Origin: Verrucosispora sp. NA02020
Lineage (GTDB): Bacteria; Actinomycetota; Actinomycetes; Mycobacteriales; Micromonosporaceae
Assembly (NCBI RefSeq): GCF_013364215.1
Contig: NZ_CP054923.1
Span: forward strand, 4,650,001-4,714,000
Reading direction: 5' to 3'
DNA: 64,000 nucleotides
Part shown: one piece after another, positions 15,603 through 24,635 of the stretch
Layout: each line of letters begins with the position of its first letter
Numbering within the stretch: position 1 is the first letter of the stretch
The notes under the pieces: generated by a model
What the model saw: the letters and a program-made list of their open reading frames with translations, nothing else
The model's database searches: none
Told to the model about the DNA's origin: nothing
Position numbers and translations under genes: made by a program

Positions 15603-16958
15603 GTGTTGTCTTCGGAGGTCGTACTCAGCGGTCGGTACCGCCTGGACGAACGTGTCGCCACCGGCGGCATGGGTGACGTCTGGCGCGCGTCCGACCTGAT
15701 CCTCGGCCGGCAGGTCGCGGTGAAGGTGCTGCTGCCCTCGCTGGTCTCCGACCCCGACTTCATCGCCCGCTTCCGCGCCGAGGCCCGGATCATGGCGGCG
15801 CTGCGCCACCCGGGCATCGTCCAGGTCTACGACTGCGGCGAGGACGACCTGCCCGACGGCGGCCGGGCCGACTACCTGGTCATGGAGTACGTCACCGGCC
15901 AGCCACTGTCCAAGCGGATCGAGGCCGAGGGTCGCCTGGACGTGGGGCTGGCGATGTCGGTGGTGGCGCAGGCGGCACAGGCGCTGCACGCCGCGCACCT
16001 CGGCGGCATCGTGCACCGCGACGTGAAGCCGAGCAACCTGCTGGTGCAGGAGGACGGCACGGTCGTCCTGGTCGACTTCGGGGTGGCCCGGTCCGCCAAC
16101 GTGACGAGCATCACCAGCACCAACGCGGTGCCCGGCACCGCGCTCTACATGGCGCCCGAACAGGCCGCCGGGCGCCCGGTCTCCGGCGCGACCGACCTGT
16201 ACGCGCTCGGTGCCGTCGCCTTCTGCTGCCTGACCGGCAGCCCGCCCTTCACCGGGGACAACCCGCTCCAGGTCGCCGTCCGGCACCTCGACGACCCGCC
16301 GCCGGACCTGCCGCCCGACATCCCGGAGGCGGTCCGGGTGCTGGTCGCCCGCGCGCTCGCCAAGGATCCGGCCGACCGGTTCAGCAGCGGCGCGACGATG
16401 GCCGAGGCGGCGCGGGCCGCGGTCTCCGACGGGTCGCTGCCGACCGCGATGGTCCCTGTCGCCGGAGCGGTACGCGAGGCCGGCCCGGACACCCGCACGG
16501 ACGTCCCGGCGGGCGGGGTCGCCCCGCCCGCTCGGCGGCGGCGCGGCGCGCTCGTCGGCGCGCTCACCGCCGTACTGGTCGGCTTCGTGGCCCTCGGTGC
16601 CGCGCTCGGCGCGACCAGCGATGCCAACACCCCGGCGGTGAAGCTGCCGACCAGTTCGCCGAGCCCCGACGCCACCGGGCCCGCCGAGACGTCGGCGAGC
16701 ACCGAGGAGAGCAGCCCCTCCCGGGTGCCGCCGCTGCGTCCGGCCGGCTCCACGGGCAGCCCGACCGGGTCGCCGTCGGCGCAGCCGAGCAGCCCGACGC
16801 CGAGCGAGCCGAGCGGGTCCGCGTCGCCGACGCCCAGCGCGACCAGCCCCGAGCCGACCACGCCCAGCTCCACGCCGTCGCAGACGCCCGGCACCACGCC
16901 GACCACCACCACGGCCCCGCCGCCGGTCGACCCGCCGGACAACGGCGAGGCGAGCTGA
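15603..16958 (+). CDS. Membrane Ser/Thr protein kinase (Hanks type)
   Basis: A 451-residue receptor-like kinase. The catalytic domain covers about residues 11-270: Gly loop TGGMGDVW, Lys41 in VAVKVL, HRD at 138-140 with VKPSN, DFG at 158-160, MAPEQ and the DLYALG segment. A juxtamembrane linker leads to RRRR and a transmembrane helix at about 315-337. The outside part has no PASTA or sensor fold, only about 110 residues of Pro/Ser/Thr-rich low complexity ending PPVDPPDNGEAS. Start is GTG 15603. The substrate is unknown. The gene is upstream of, but probably not cotranscribed with, the UDP-sugar dehydrogenase. Confidence 0.92.
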   Translation: MLSSEVVLSGRYRLDERVATGGMGDVWRASDLILGRQVAVKVLLPSLVSDPDFIARFRAEARIMAALRHPGIVQVYDCGEDDLPDGGRADYLVMEYVTGQPLSKRIEAEGRLDVGLAMSVVAQAAQALHAAHLGGIVHRDVKPSNLLVQEDGTVVLVDFGVARSANVTSITSTNAVPGTALYMAPEQAAGRPVSGATDLYALGAVAFCCLTGSPPFTGDNPLQVAVRHLDDPPPDLPPDIPEAVRVLVARALAKDPADRFSSGATMAEAARAAVSDGSLPTAMVPVAGAVREAGPDTRTDVPAGGVAPPARRRRGALVGALTAVLVGFVALGAALGATSDANTPAVKLPTSSPSPDATGPAETSASTEESSPSRVPPLRPAGSTGSPTGSPSAQPSSPTPSEPSGSASPTPSATSPEPTTPSSTPSQTPGTTPTTTTAPPPVDPPDNGEAS

Positions 16959-17013
16959 GTCCCACCCGCCCCTATATCACCGAAACGGACGTACGGGGTC
17001 ACACTCCGCTCTA

Positions 17014-17052
17014 AGCTCCTGACCAGCAGGTATTTTCTACCGGTCAGGAGCT
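17014..17052 (+). promoter_or_regulatory. Hairpin that pairs the ribosome binding site of the UDP-sugar dehydrogenase gene
   Basis: AGCTCCTGACC at 17014-17024 is the exact complement of GGTCAGGAGCT at 17042-17052, with a 17-base AT-rich loop. The right arm contains the AGGAG ribosome binding site of the GTG start at 17056. As RNA it would hide this site. It could also be a DNA operator. Regulation is inferred. Confidence 0.55.
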
Positions 17053-17055
17053 CGG

Positions 17056-18318
17056 GTGAGCCAGGAGAAGTTGGTCGTCATCGGGCAGGGGTACGTCGGT
17101 CTGCCGCTGGCCATGCGCGCCGTCGAAGCCGGCCTGGACGTGGTCGGCCTCGACGTCGACACCGACCGGGTCAAGCGGCTCGCCTCGGGTGAGTCGTTCG
17201 TGGCGGACATCCCCGCCGACCGGCTCGGCCGGGCCCTGTCCACCGGCCGGTACCGGCCCAGCAGCGAGTACGCCGACGCGCGCGACTTCGACATCTGCGT
17301 CATCACGGTGCCCACCCCCCTGCGGGACGGCACGCCGGACCTGAGCTACGTGGAGCAGGCCGGCAGCGGCATCGCACCGTACCTGCGGCCCGGCTGCACG
17401 GTGATCCTCGAATCCACCACCTACCCGGGCACCACCGAGGAGCTGCTGCGTCCGCTCCTGGAGTCGGCCAGCGGTCTGCGCAGCCCCGGCGACTACCACC
17501 TCGGGTACAGCCCGGAGCGGATCGACCCGGGCAACCCGAGCTGGCGGCTGGAGAACACCCCGAAGGTGGTCTCCGGAGTCGACGAGGTCTCCCTGGCCCG
17601 GGTGGACGAGTTCTACCGGCGGCTGGTGGAGCGTACGGTCCCGGTCGACTCGACCCGGGTGGCCGAGTTGACGAAGCTGATCGAGAACACCTTCCGCCAG
17701 GTCAACATCGCCCTGGTCAACGAGCTGACGATGCTGTCGCACCAGCTCGACATCGACGTCTGGCAGGCCATCGACGCGGCCGAGACCAAGCCGTTCGGCT
17801 TCATGCCGTTCCGGCCCGGCCCCGGCGTCGGCGGGCACTGCCTGCCGATCGACCCGTGCTATCTGTCCTGGCAGGTCAAGCGACGCCTGGGCCGGCAGTT
17901 CCGGTTCATCGAGCTGGCCAACGACATCAACCACGAGATGCCCGAGCACGTGGCACAGCGGGTGATGGCCGGGCTGAACCGCTCCGGCCGCGCGGTCAGC
18001 GGCGCGCGGTTGCTGCTGCTCGGGCTGGCGTACAAGCGCAACACCGGCGACATGCGCGACTCCCCGGCGGTGGACGTGGCCCGGCGGCTGCGGGACCTCG
18101 GTGCCGAGGTCCGCGCGGTGGAGCCGTACGCCGAGGCGCACCACCTGCCGGACGGGGTGCTGATCGTGGACCTGACCGAACGCGAGCTGCGCGAGGCCGA
18201 CGGCGTGGTGGTGGTGACCGACCACGACGCGTTCGACTACGACCTGGTGGCCCGGGAGTCCCGGTACGTCTTCGACACCCGCGACCGCTGCACCGGCCCC
18301 ACCGTCGAACGCCTCTGA
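17056..18318 (+). CDS. Nucleotide-sugar dehydrogenase, UDP-glucose/UDP-HexNAc 6-dehydrogenase family
   Basis: A 420-residue NAD+-dependent enzyme oxidising the C6 hydroxyl of a UDP-sugar to a carboxylate. Rossmann motif GQGYVG sits at residues 10-15. The catalytic Cys is C262 in GGHCLPIDP. Other family marks are ESTTYPGTTEE, GYSPERIDPGN, KLIENTFRQVNIALVNEL and LGLAYKRNTGDMRDSP. The pattern is closer to WecC/WbpA/TviB-type UDP-HexNAc dehydrogenases than to UDP-glucose dehydrogenase, but the substrate cannot be fixed. Start is GTG 17056 with AGGAG held in the hairpin 17014-17052. The product would feed surface polysaccharide. Confidence 0.92.
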   Translation: MSQEKLVVIGQGYVGLPLAMRAVEAGLDVVGLDVDTDRVKRLASGESFVADIPADRLGRALSTGRYRPSSEYADARDFDICVITVPTPLRDGTPDLSYVEQAGSGIAPYLRPGCTVILESTTYPGTTEELLRPLLESASGLRSPGDYHLGYSPERIDPGNPSWRLENTPKVVSGVDEVSLARVDEFYRRLVERTVPVDSTRVAELTKLIENTFRQVNIALVNELTMLSHQLDIDVWQAIDAAETKPFGFMPFRPGPGVGGHCLPIDPCYLSWQVKRRLGRQFRFIELANDINHEMPEHVAQRVMAGLNRSGRAVSGARLLLLGLAYKRNTGDMRDSPAVDVARRLRDLGAEVRAVEPYAEAHHLPDGVLIVDLTERELREADGVVVVTDHDAFDYDLVARESRYVFDTRDRCTGPTVERL

Positions 18319-18334
18319 CCTCCCGCCGGACATC

Positions 18335-18391
18335 ATCGTGGCGGTGTAGCTGTTCCCGCGTCGGCGTGTCGAGCAGCCACGCTGCCACGAT
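18335..18391. terminator. Imperfect hairpin between convergent genes
   Basis: ATCGTGGC (18335-18342) pairs with GCCACGAT (18384-18391), and inside it GCTG with CAGC around a six-base internal loop. It lies between the convergent dehydrogenase and ABC permease genes and touches the permease stop codon. Confidence 0.5.
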
Positions 18392-20877
18392 CAGCGGTCG
18401 GCGAGCGCCTCGACGACCGGCCGGGACAGTGCGCGCCGCGCCGGCAGCACCGATGCCAGCAGCGCGGCCAGAATCGCGACGGCGAATACCCCGGCGAGCC
18501 GGGCCCAGGGCACGACCAGGGTGAACTCCCCGGCGAGCCGGGCCAGCAACGCCATCGCCCCGGCGGTGACGCCGGTGCCGAGCGCGACGCCGAGCACGGC
18601 ACCGACCAGCGCGGTGAGGACCGCCTCGACGGCCAGCATGGCGCGCATCCGGCCGCCGGTCAGCCCGACGGCACGCAGCACCGCGTTCTCCCGGGTCCGT
18701 TCCACCACCGACAGGCTGAGCGTGTTGGCCACCCCGACCAGGGCGATCACCACGGCCAGCCCGAGCAACGCGACCACGAACGCGAGCAGCATGTCCACCG
18801 TGGAGGTGAGCATCCGCTTGTACGCCGCCTGGTCCAGCAGGTTGACCGTCGGGTAGTCGACGAGTACCTCCTCGATGGCGGCACGCGCCACCTCCACCGG
18901 CACGCCCGGAGCCGGGTCGATCTCGGTCTGGACGCCGCGCTCGTCGGGGAAGAGCCGGGCGTGGTCGACGTCGACCAGGCCCACCGCGTGCCCGGGCGGC
19001 ACCGCCGACCCGGTGCCGCCGGAGGCGAGCCCGTCGACCACCGCCGCCACCTCGAACGGCTGCGACCGCAGGGTGATCCGGTCCCCCGCCGACCAGCCGC
19101 GTCGCTGGGCCAGCTCGCGGTCCACCAGGACCCGCCCGGGTCCGAGCCGGTCGAGCTGCCCGGTGGTCACCGGCGCGATCCGGTCGGCGACCAGCGCCGG
19201 ATGGACCGCGCGGTACTCGACGTCGTCGACGCTGCGGGTCCGTGCCTCGTGCACCACGCCCAGCTCGGGCCGGGCGGCCAGCGCACCGGTCAGCCCGACG
19301 GGCAGGTCCACGCCGATGCCGGTGACCAGGAAGTCCACCCCCACCTCGGCGTCGACGGTGCGTTCGATGGCCACCTTGGTGCTCTGCGCGCCGACCAGGA
19401 ACGAGGAGACCAGACCGATGCCGATCACCAGCGCGGTGGCGGTCGCGGCCACCCGCCGGGGGTTGCGCACCGCGTTGGCCACGGCGAGCGTGCCGGTGAC
19501 GCCGAGGATCCGCCGGACCGGTGCCCCGAAGAGGCGGACCAGCGCCGGCACCAGCACCGGACCGAAGAGCACGATGCCGAGGAAGCTCAGCACCCCGCCC
19601 AGGGCGACGAGCATGATCTGCCCGGCGGAGGCCGCGCCGGCCAGCGCGGCGACCCCGGCGGCGAGGACCACTGCGCCGCCGGCCAGCCGGAATCGGCCGG
19701 CGCGGCGGGTGACCTGCACGGCGGCGTCGGTGAGGGCGGTCACCGGCGCGACCCGGGTGCCCTGCCAGGCCGGTACGCACGCGGCGGCGACGGTGAGGGC
19801 GGTGCCGACGGCCAGGCTGCCCAGCACGGTGCCGGCGGTGACGGTCAGCTCACCGCTCAGCGGCATGTCCAGCCGTGACACCAGGGCGGTCAGCGCGGCG
19901 GCGAGTCCGGCCCCGGCCAGTACGCCGAGCGCCGAGGCGGCCAGGCCCACCACCGCCGACTCCAGCACGGCGGCCCGGAACACCTGTCCCCGGGTGGCCC
20001 CGACCAGGCGCAGCAGCGCGGTCCGACGGGTGCGCTGGGCCAGCACGATGGTGAAGGTGTTGGCGATGACGAAGGCCGCGACCATCACCGCCACCCCGGC
20101 GAAGGTGAGCAGCACCAGGTGGAACTGGTCCACGTCGCGGACCGCGTCGGCGACGGCGGCCTCCAGGATCTCCGCGCGGGTCCGCACGGTGGTGCCCGCT
20201 CCGGCGACGTCGGCGAGCCGGGCGGCCAGCTCGGTCCCGGTGATCCCGGGCTCGGCCGCGACCATGATCCGTCCGTACCCGGACAGGCCGGTCACGGCGA
20301 GCGCGTCGGCACCGACCATCCCGACGAACGGCCCGCCGATGTCGCGCGGGGTGTCGGCCACGTCGACCACACCGACCAGGGTGTACGGCTGGGCCGCCCC
20401 GGCGGCACCGCCGACGCGTACCGTGCCGCCGAGGCGGAACGACTGGTCGTCGACGGTCCGCCGGTCGAGCACCACCTCGCCGGCACGGGCGGGCAGTCGT
20501 CCGGTCACCACGTCGTAGGAGTGGAGCGCCGGATCGGTCGGCACGGCGGCGAGGACACCGAAGCCGAGCACCGGTCGCCCGTCCGCGCCGACCACTCCGG
20601 CGGTGTCGGTCAGTTCGCCCTCGGCGGCGCGGACCCCGTCGACCGCGCGGACCCGGTCGACCAGCGCCGGGTCGATCGGCTCCCGGTCGGCGTAGATCCC
20701 GGCGTCGGTGTGCCGGTCGAAGGTGCCGGCCCGGTCGTACGCGCCGGCCCGCATCCCGTCGACGAAGATCAGCGTGCCGGCGATGAAGGCCACGCCGAGC
20801 ACCACGGCGAGGGTGGACATCACCATCCGGGCCGCCTCGGCACGCAGCGAACGCCATGTCAGCCGCAGCATGGTCAC
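18391..20877 (-). CDS. MacB/FtsX-type ABC transporter permease
   Basis: An 828-residue permease with two FtsX-like units. An N-terminal helix ([20 protein letters not shown]) precedes an extracytoplasmic MacB-type domain. Three helices follow at about 250-370 (including [21 protein letters not shown]), then a central pair of helices, a second periplasmic domain and three C-terminal helices ([20 protein letters not shown]). The segment [20 protein letters not shown], partly repeated as [18 protein letters not shown], is the coupling region to the ATPase. Such pumps export peptides, antibiotics or lipids by a mechanotransmission mechanism. It overlaps the ATPase gene by 4 bp, and the nearby two-component system may control it. 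Confidence 0.92.
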   Translation of the reverse strand: MTMLRLTWRSLRAEAARMVMSTLAVVLGVAFIAGTLIFVDGMRAGAYDRAGTFDRHTDAGIYADREPIDPALVDRVRAVDGVRAAEGELTDTAGVVGADGRPVLGFGVLAAVPTDPALHSYDVVTGRLPARAGEVVLDRRTVDDQSFRLGGTVRVGGAAGAAQPYTLVGVVDVADTPRDIGGPFVGMVGADALAVTGLSGYGRIMVAAEPGITGTELAARLADVAGAGTTVRTRAEILEAAVADAVRDVDQFHLVLLTFAGVAVMVAAFVIANTFTIVLAQRTRRTALLRLVGATRGQVFRAAVLESAVVGLAASALGVLAGAGLAAALTALVSRLDMPLSGELTVTAGTVLGSLAVGTALTVAAACVPAWQGTRVAPVTALTDAAVQVTRRAGRFRLAGGAVVLAAGVAALAGAASAGQIMLVALGGVLSFLGIVLFGPVLVPALVRLFGAPVRRILGVTGTLAVANAVRNPRRVAATATALVIGIGLVSSFLVGAQSTKVAIERTVDAEVGVDFLVTGIGVDLPVGLTGALAARPELGVVHEARTRSVDDVEYRAVHPALVADRIAPVTTGQLDRLGPGRVLVDRELAQRRGWSAGDRITLRSQPFEVAAVVDGLASGGTGSAVPPGHAVGLVDVDHARLFPDERGVQTEIDPAPGVPVEVARAAIEEVLVDYPTVNLLDQAAYKRMLTSTVDMLLAFVVALLGLAVVIALVGVANTLSLSVVERTRENAVLRAVGLTGGRMRAMLAVEAVLTALVGAVLGVALGTGVTAGAMALLARLAGEFTLVVPWARLAGVFAVAILAALLASVLPARRALSRPVVEALADR

Positions 20878-21656
20878 CGCCCCCGCGTCGACGCGGCGGC
20901 GGACGGGTCCAGGTGGGCGAGCACGTCGAGGACCAGCTCGGCGGTGGGCTCGGTCAACTCCCGGACCGGACGCCCGTCGGCGAGGAACACCACCCGGTCG
21001 GCGTACCCGGCGGCCACCGGGTCGTGGGTCACCATCACCACCGTCTGGCCGAGGCTGTCGACCGCCTCCCGCAGCAGCCGCAGCACCTCGGCCCCGGCCC
21101 GGGAGTCCAGGTTGCCGGTCGGTTCGTCGGCGAAGATCACCCAGGGTTTGGTGATCAGTGCCCGGGCCACCGCGACGCGCTGCTGCTGGCCGCCGGAGAG
21201 TTCGGCCGGACGGTGCCGGACCCGGTCGGTCAGCCCGACGGCGGCGACCACCTGACGCAGCCAGGCCGGGTCGGCCCGACGACCGGCGATGTCCAGAGGC
21301 AGCGTGATGTTCTCCGCCGCGCTGAGCGAGGGCAGCAGGTTGAACTTCTGGAACACGAAGCCGACCCGGTCCCGGCGCAGCAGGGTGAGCCGCCGGTCGT
21401 CCAGGCCGCCCAGTTCGGCGTCGCCGACGTGCACCGTGCCCGCGGTGGGCCGGTCCAGACCGGCCAGGCAGTGCAGAAGCGTCGACTTGCCGGAACCGGA
21501 GGGTCCCATGACGGCGGTGAACCGGCCGGCGGCGACGTCGAGGTCGACCCGGTCGAGCGCGACGACGGCGGCCGGACCGGTGCCGTACCGCTTGGACAGG
21601 CCACGGGCGGTGACGGCGACACCGGCGACGGCGTGGACGGGTGGGGCGAGGGACAC
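20874..21656 (-). CDS. ABC transporter ATP-binding protein (MacB/LolD family)
   Basis: A 260-residue ATPase. Walker A is GPSGSGKST, the Q-loop [14 protein letters not shown], the signature [15 protein letters not shown], Walker [14 protein letters not shown] and the H-loop VTHD. The [15 protein letters not shown] and PTGNLDS segments are typical of the LolD/MacB group that partners FtsX-type permeases. The stop overlaps the permease start (ATGA), so the pair is translationally coupled. 21657-21788 separates it from the upstream response regulator and contains no gene. Confidence 0.94.
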   Translation of the reverse strand: MSLAPPVHAVAGVAVTARGLSKRYGTGPAAVVALDRVDLDVAAGRFTAVMGPSGSGKSTLLHCLAGLDRPTAGTVHVGDAELGGLDDRRLTLLRRDRVGFVFQKFNLLPSLSAAENITLPLDIAGRRADPAWLRQVVAAVGLTDRVRHRPAELSGGQQQRVAVARALITKPWVIFADEPTGNLDSRAGAEVLRLLREAVDSLGQTVVMVTHDPVAAGYADRVVFLADGRPVRELTEPTAELVLDVLAHLDPSAAASTRGR

Positions 21657-21788
21657 GTACGACTCCCCGTGCGGAGGACGGACCAGGACTCCTCCGACGC
21701 TAGGGAGTCCACCGCCCCGTCGAGATCAACCCGTGCGCTCGACCTCGGTACGCCGCAGGTCGTCCCGGACCGGGCGGACCCGTACGCC

Positions 21789-22472
21789 TCAGGTCGTACG
21801 CCGGTTCTCCACGCCCGGGGTGACCAGCCCACTCTCGTACGCCACCACCACGGCCTGCACCCGGTCGCGCACGTCGAGCTTGGCCAGGATCCGCCCCACG
21901 TGGGTCTTCACGGTCGCCTCGGCGACGTGCACCCGGGTGGCGATCTCGGCGTTGGCCAGGCCCTCCGCGACCAGCAGCAGGATCTCCCGTTCCCGCTCGG
22001 TCAGCCGGGCCAGCCGGGGGTCCTCGCTGGGGCCGGCGCCGAGTTGTCCGGCGAACCGGTCGAGCAGACGTCGGGTGATCGACGGGGCCACCACCGAGTC
22101 GCCCTGGGCGACCACCCGGATCGCGGCGAGCAACTCCTCGGGCGGCACGTTCTTGAGCAGGAATCCGCTGGCACCCGCCCGCAACGCGGCGAAGGCGTCG
22201 GCCTCGGTGTCGAACGTGGTCAGCACCAGCACCCGGGGACCACCGGAGGGCTGGTCGGCGCAGAGCCGTCGGGTGGCCTCGACCCCGTCCATGGTGGGCA
22301 TCCGGACGTCCATCACCACCACGTCGGCCTCGACGCGGGCGAGCAGCCGCAGGGCGTCGGCACCGTCGATCGCCTCACCGACCACCTCCAGGTCGGGCTG
22401 CGAGTCGAGCACCATCCGGAAACCGGCCCGGACCAGGGCCTGGTCGTCCACGATCACCACCCGGACCGTCAT
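21789..22472 (-). CDS. Response regulator, NarL/FixJ (LuxR-HTH) family
   Basis: A 227-residue regulator. The receiver domain starts MTVRVVIVDDQALVRAGF with acidic residues D9-D10 and phospho-acceptor D55 in VVVMDVRMPTMDG. Lys in FLLKNVPPEEL is also present. The C-terminal helix-turn-helix is LTEREREILLLVAEGLAN, EIATRVHVAEATVKTHVGRI. ATG 22472 overlaps the histidine-kinase stop by 4 bp; further upstream ATGs would extend into the kinase without similarity. The likely target is the adjacent ABC exporter operon on the same strand. Confidence 0.93.
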   Translation of the reverse strand: MTVRVVIVDDQALVRAGFRMVLDSQPDLEVVGEAIDGADALRLLARVEADVVVMDVRMPTMDGVEATRRLCADQPSGGPRVLVLTTFDTEADAFAALRAGASGFLLKNVPPEELLAAIRVVAQGDSVVAPSITRRLLDRFAGQLGAGPSEDPRLARLTEREREILLLVAEGLANAEIATRVHVAEATVKTHVGRILAKLDVRDRVQAVVVAYESGLVTPGVENRRTT

Positions 22473-23746
22473 GCCGTGACCACCTCCGTCCCGGAGGACG
22501 AGGGTAACGGCAGCCGCGCCCGCAGCAGCCATCCCCCGGTCGGGCGGGGGCCGGCGGTGAGGCTGCCGTCGTACACCGAGACCCGCTCGCGCATGCCGAC
22601 GAGTCCGTGACCGCCGGGCGGCGCGGGGGTGGCCGGGACGCGGCCCCGTCCGTCGTCGAGGACCTCGAGCACGACGGCGTCGGCGCGGTGCGCCAGGCTG
22701 ACCTCGGCGGTGGCGCCGACCCCGGCGTGCTTGAGCGTGTTGGTCAACGCCTCCTGCACCAGCCGGTAGACGGTCAGGTCCAGAGCCGGCGGCAGTGGCG
22801 CGGAGTCGCCGGTGACGGTGTGGCGCACCTGGAGTCCGGCGGCGCGGAACCGCTCCAGCAGGGCGGGCAGTTCGGCGACGGAGGGACGCCGGTGGGTCGG
22901 CTCGGCGGGCTCCGGCACCCGGTCGGGTCCGGCCGAGGGGTCCGGTGCCGCGTCGGGTCCGGCCGATGATCCCGGTGCCGGTTCGGGTCCGGTCGCCGGG
23001 TCCGGTCGGCTCGGTTCCCGCAGGACATCCACCAGCCGCCGCATGTCGGCCAACGCCTGTCGGCCGGTGTCCGCGACGATCCGGACCGCCTCGCGGGCCG
23101 CCTGCGGGTCCTTGTCGATGACGTACCGGGCGCCGTCCGCCTGCACGATCATGACCGCCATGCCGTGCGCCACCACGTCGTGCAGTTCACGCGCGATCCG
23201 GGTGCGTTCCTCGGCCACCGCCGCCCGCGACTGCGCCTCGCGCTCCCGTTCCAGGGTGGCTGCCCGTTCCTCCAGGCTGAGGACGTACAACCGGCGGGTC
23301 CGCACGTTCAGCGCGGCCAGCCAGACCGCGCCGACGACCAGACCGTAGAAGACGGCGGTGAACGCCCAGGCGACCTGGGACGGCGTCCGCGCCGCGGCGA
23401 ACACCACCCCGAGCGCGGCGACTACCCCGGCCAGCACGCCGTCGCGCAGCCGGTCGGCGTACTTGACCAGGCTGTAGAGGGCGATCAGCACCGCCACGTC
23501 GTACGGCAGGGACGCCCAGTCGAGGGCGACCTGGACGTACGCCAGCACCGCCACGACCACCGTGACGCCGACCGGTCGCACCCGCCGCCACAGCAGCGCC
23601 ACCGCCATGCCCAGCCCGAGCATGGTGCCGGGCCAACCGGCGTCGCTACCGGCGGTGGACGCCAACGCGAGCAGCGCCACGGCACCGGAGACCGCCACGT
23701 CGAAGGCGACCCCGCGCAGCGGGCGGCCGAGGACCGTCGCTCTCAT
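22469..23746 (-). CDS. Sensor histidine kinase (DesK/LiaS/NarX-type, HisKA_3)
   Basis: A 425-residue membrane kinase. Several N-terminal helices fill about the first 150 residues with no large sensor loop, suggesting membrane-embedded sensing. The dimerisation/phospho-acceptor helix contains ARELHDVVAHGMAVM. The ATPase domain has LVQEALTNTLKHA (N box) and DDGRG/GGHGLVGMRERV (G boxes). Between them is an unusual Pro/Asp/Gly repeat (PDPATGPEPAPGSSAGPDAA). ATG 23746 is preferred over a GTG six bases earlier. It is paired with the response regulator by a 4-bp overlap. Confidence 0.92.
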   Translation of the reverse strand: MRATVLGRPLRGVAFDVAVSGAVALLALASTAGSDAGWPGTMLGLGMAVALLWRRVRPVGVTVVVAVLAYVQVALDWASLPYDVAVLIALYSLVKYADRLRDGVLAGVVAALGVVFAAARTPSQVAWAFTAVFYGLVVGAVWLAALNVRTRRLYVLSLEERAATLEREREAQSRAAVAEERTRIARELHDVVAHGMAVMIVQADGARYVIDKDPQAAREAVRIVADTGRQALADMRRLVDVLREPSRPDPATGPEPAPGSSAGPDAAPDPSAGPDRVPEPAEPTHRRPSVAELPALLERFRAAGLQVRHTVTGDSAPLPPALDLTVYRLVQEALTNTLKHAGVGATAEVSLAHRADAVVLEVLDDGRGRVPATPAPPGGHGLVGMRERVSVYDGSLTAGPRPTGGWLLRARLPLPSSSGTEVVTA

Positions 23747-23786
23747 CGTCACCCAGCGTACGGGTGCCTCCGGGCCCGGCGGTCGG

Positions 23787-24494
23787 TCAGGGAGCGAGGT
23801 CGCGCATCCGGACGATCTCCACGCCCTGCTCGGTGGCGACCGAGGTGGCGAACTCCGACATCCGTTGGTCGAGGCCGACCTTGAGCAGGTCGGTCGCCAT
23901 CACCACGGCACCCTCGTGGTGTTCGGTCATCATCCGCAGGAAGAGGCGGTCGAAGTCGACGCCCCGGGCGGCGGCGAGCCGACCCATCGCCTCGGGCGAC
24001 TGCATGCCCTTCATCGTGGCGTGGTCGTGCCCGGACACCTCGCCGGAGAGGTGGCGCTCGGCGAGCCAGGCCCGCAGCACGCCGATCTCCGGTCGCTGGC
24101 CGGCCCGGATCCGGTCGGCCAGGGCGCGTACCCGGGGGTCGGCGGCCCGGTCCGGAGCGAGCGCCGCCATCTCCAGCGCCTGCTCGTGGTGCGGGATCAT
24201 CATCCGCGCGAACCAGGCGTCGAGGGTGTTGAACCGCGGCGGCGAGTCGTCGCGCACCTCGGCGCCGGGGCGTTCGACGGCCGGTTCGCCGGGACGGCCG
24301 GGCACGATCACCAGCGGCGCGTCGGGATCCGCCGGCGACGGATCGACCGGGGGCGACGGATCGGCGGTGGCGGCGGCCGGTGCCGGCGCGGGGGGCACGG
24401 GCCGGTCGCCGTCGCGCAACGCGAAGGCCGACACCGCCAGCGCCACCACGACCGATGTGACGACAGTCAGCAGGCGTCCACGTCGGGCAGTCAT
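23787..24494 (-). CDS. DUF305 domain-containing exported protein
   Basis: A 235-residue protein with a signal-anchor (LLTVVTSVVVALAVSAFALR), a Pro-rich linker, and a DUF305 ferritin-like four-helix bundle with the two hallmark motifs MMIPHHEQALEMA and MMTEHHEGAVVMA. DUF305 proteins are linked to copper or other metal handling, but their activity is not settled. ATG 24494 follows GAGGGGGTGTCGC. It is divergent from the LVIVD-repeat gene, with a CRP-like palindrome between them. Confidence 0.9.
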   Translation of the reverse strand: MTARRGRLLTVVTSVVVALAVSAFALRDGDRPVPPAPAPAAATADPSPPVDPSPADPDAPLVIVPGRPGEPAVERPGAEVRDDSPPRFNTLDAWFARMMIPHHEQALEMAALAPDRAADPRVRALADRIRAGQRPEIGVLRAWLAERHLSGEVSGHDHATMKGMQSPEAMGRLAAARGVDFDRLFLRMMTEHHEGAVVMATDLLKVGLDQRMSEFATSVATEQGVEIVRMRDLAP

Positions 24495-24553
24495 GCGACA
24501 CCCCCTCAGGGTCGAGGTCGCAGCGATCGTATCCATTTACGATATTCACTTGA

Positions 24554-24569
24554 TGTGAGCCAGGTCACA
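24554..24569. promoter_or_regulatory. CRP/FNR-family operator-like palindrome
   Basis: TGTGAGCCAGGTCACA matches the CRP consensus TGTGA-N6-TCACA in all ten fixed positions, and the symmetry extends one more base pair or two each way (GATGTGA...TCACATC). It lies 60 bp upstream of the DUF305 start and about 67 bp upstream of the LVIVD-protein start. A CRP-type protein is not in the window, so the binding factor is inferred. Confidence 0.6.
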
Positions 24570-24635
24570 TCGATGAGTGTCGTCGCGGAGTTATGGTACG
24601 GCCCATCGCCACTCGCCTCTCGAAGGGCATCGCCG

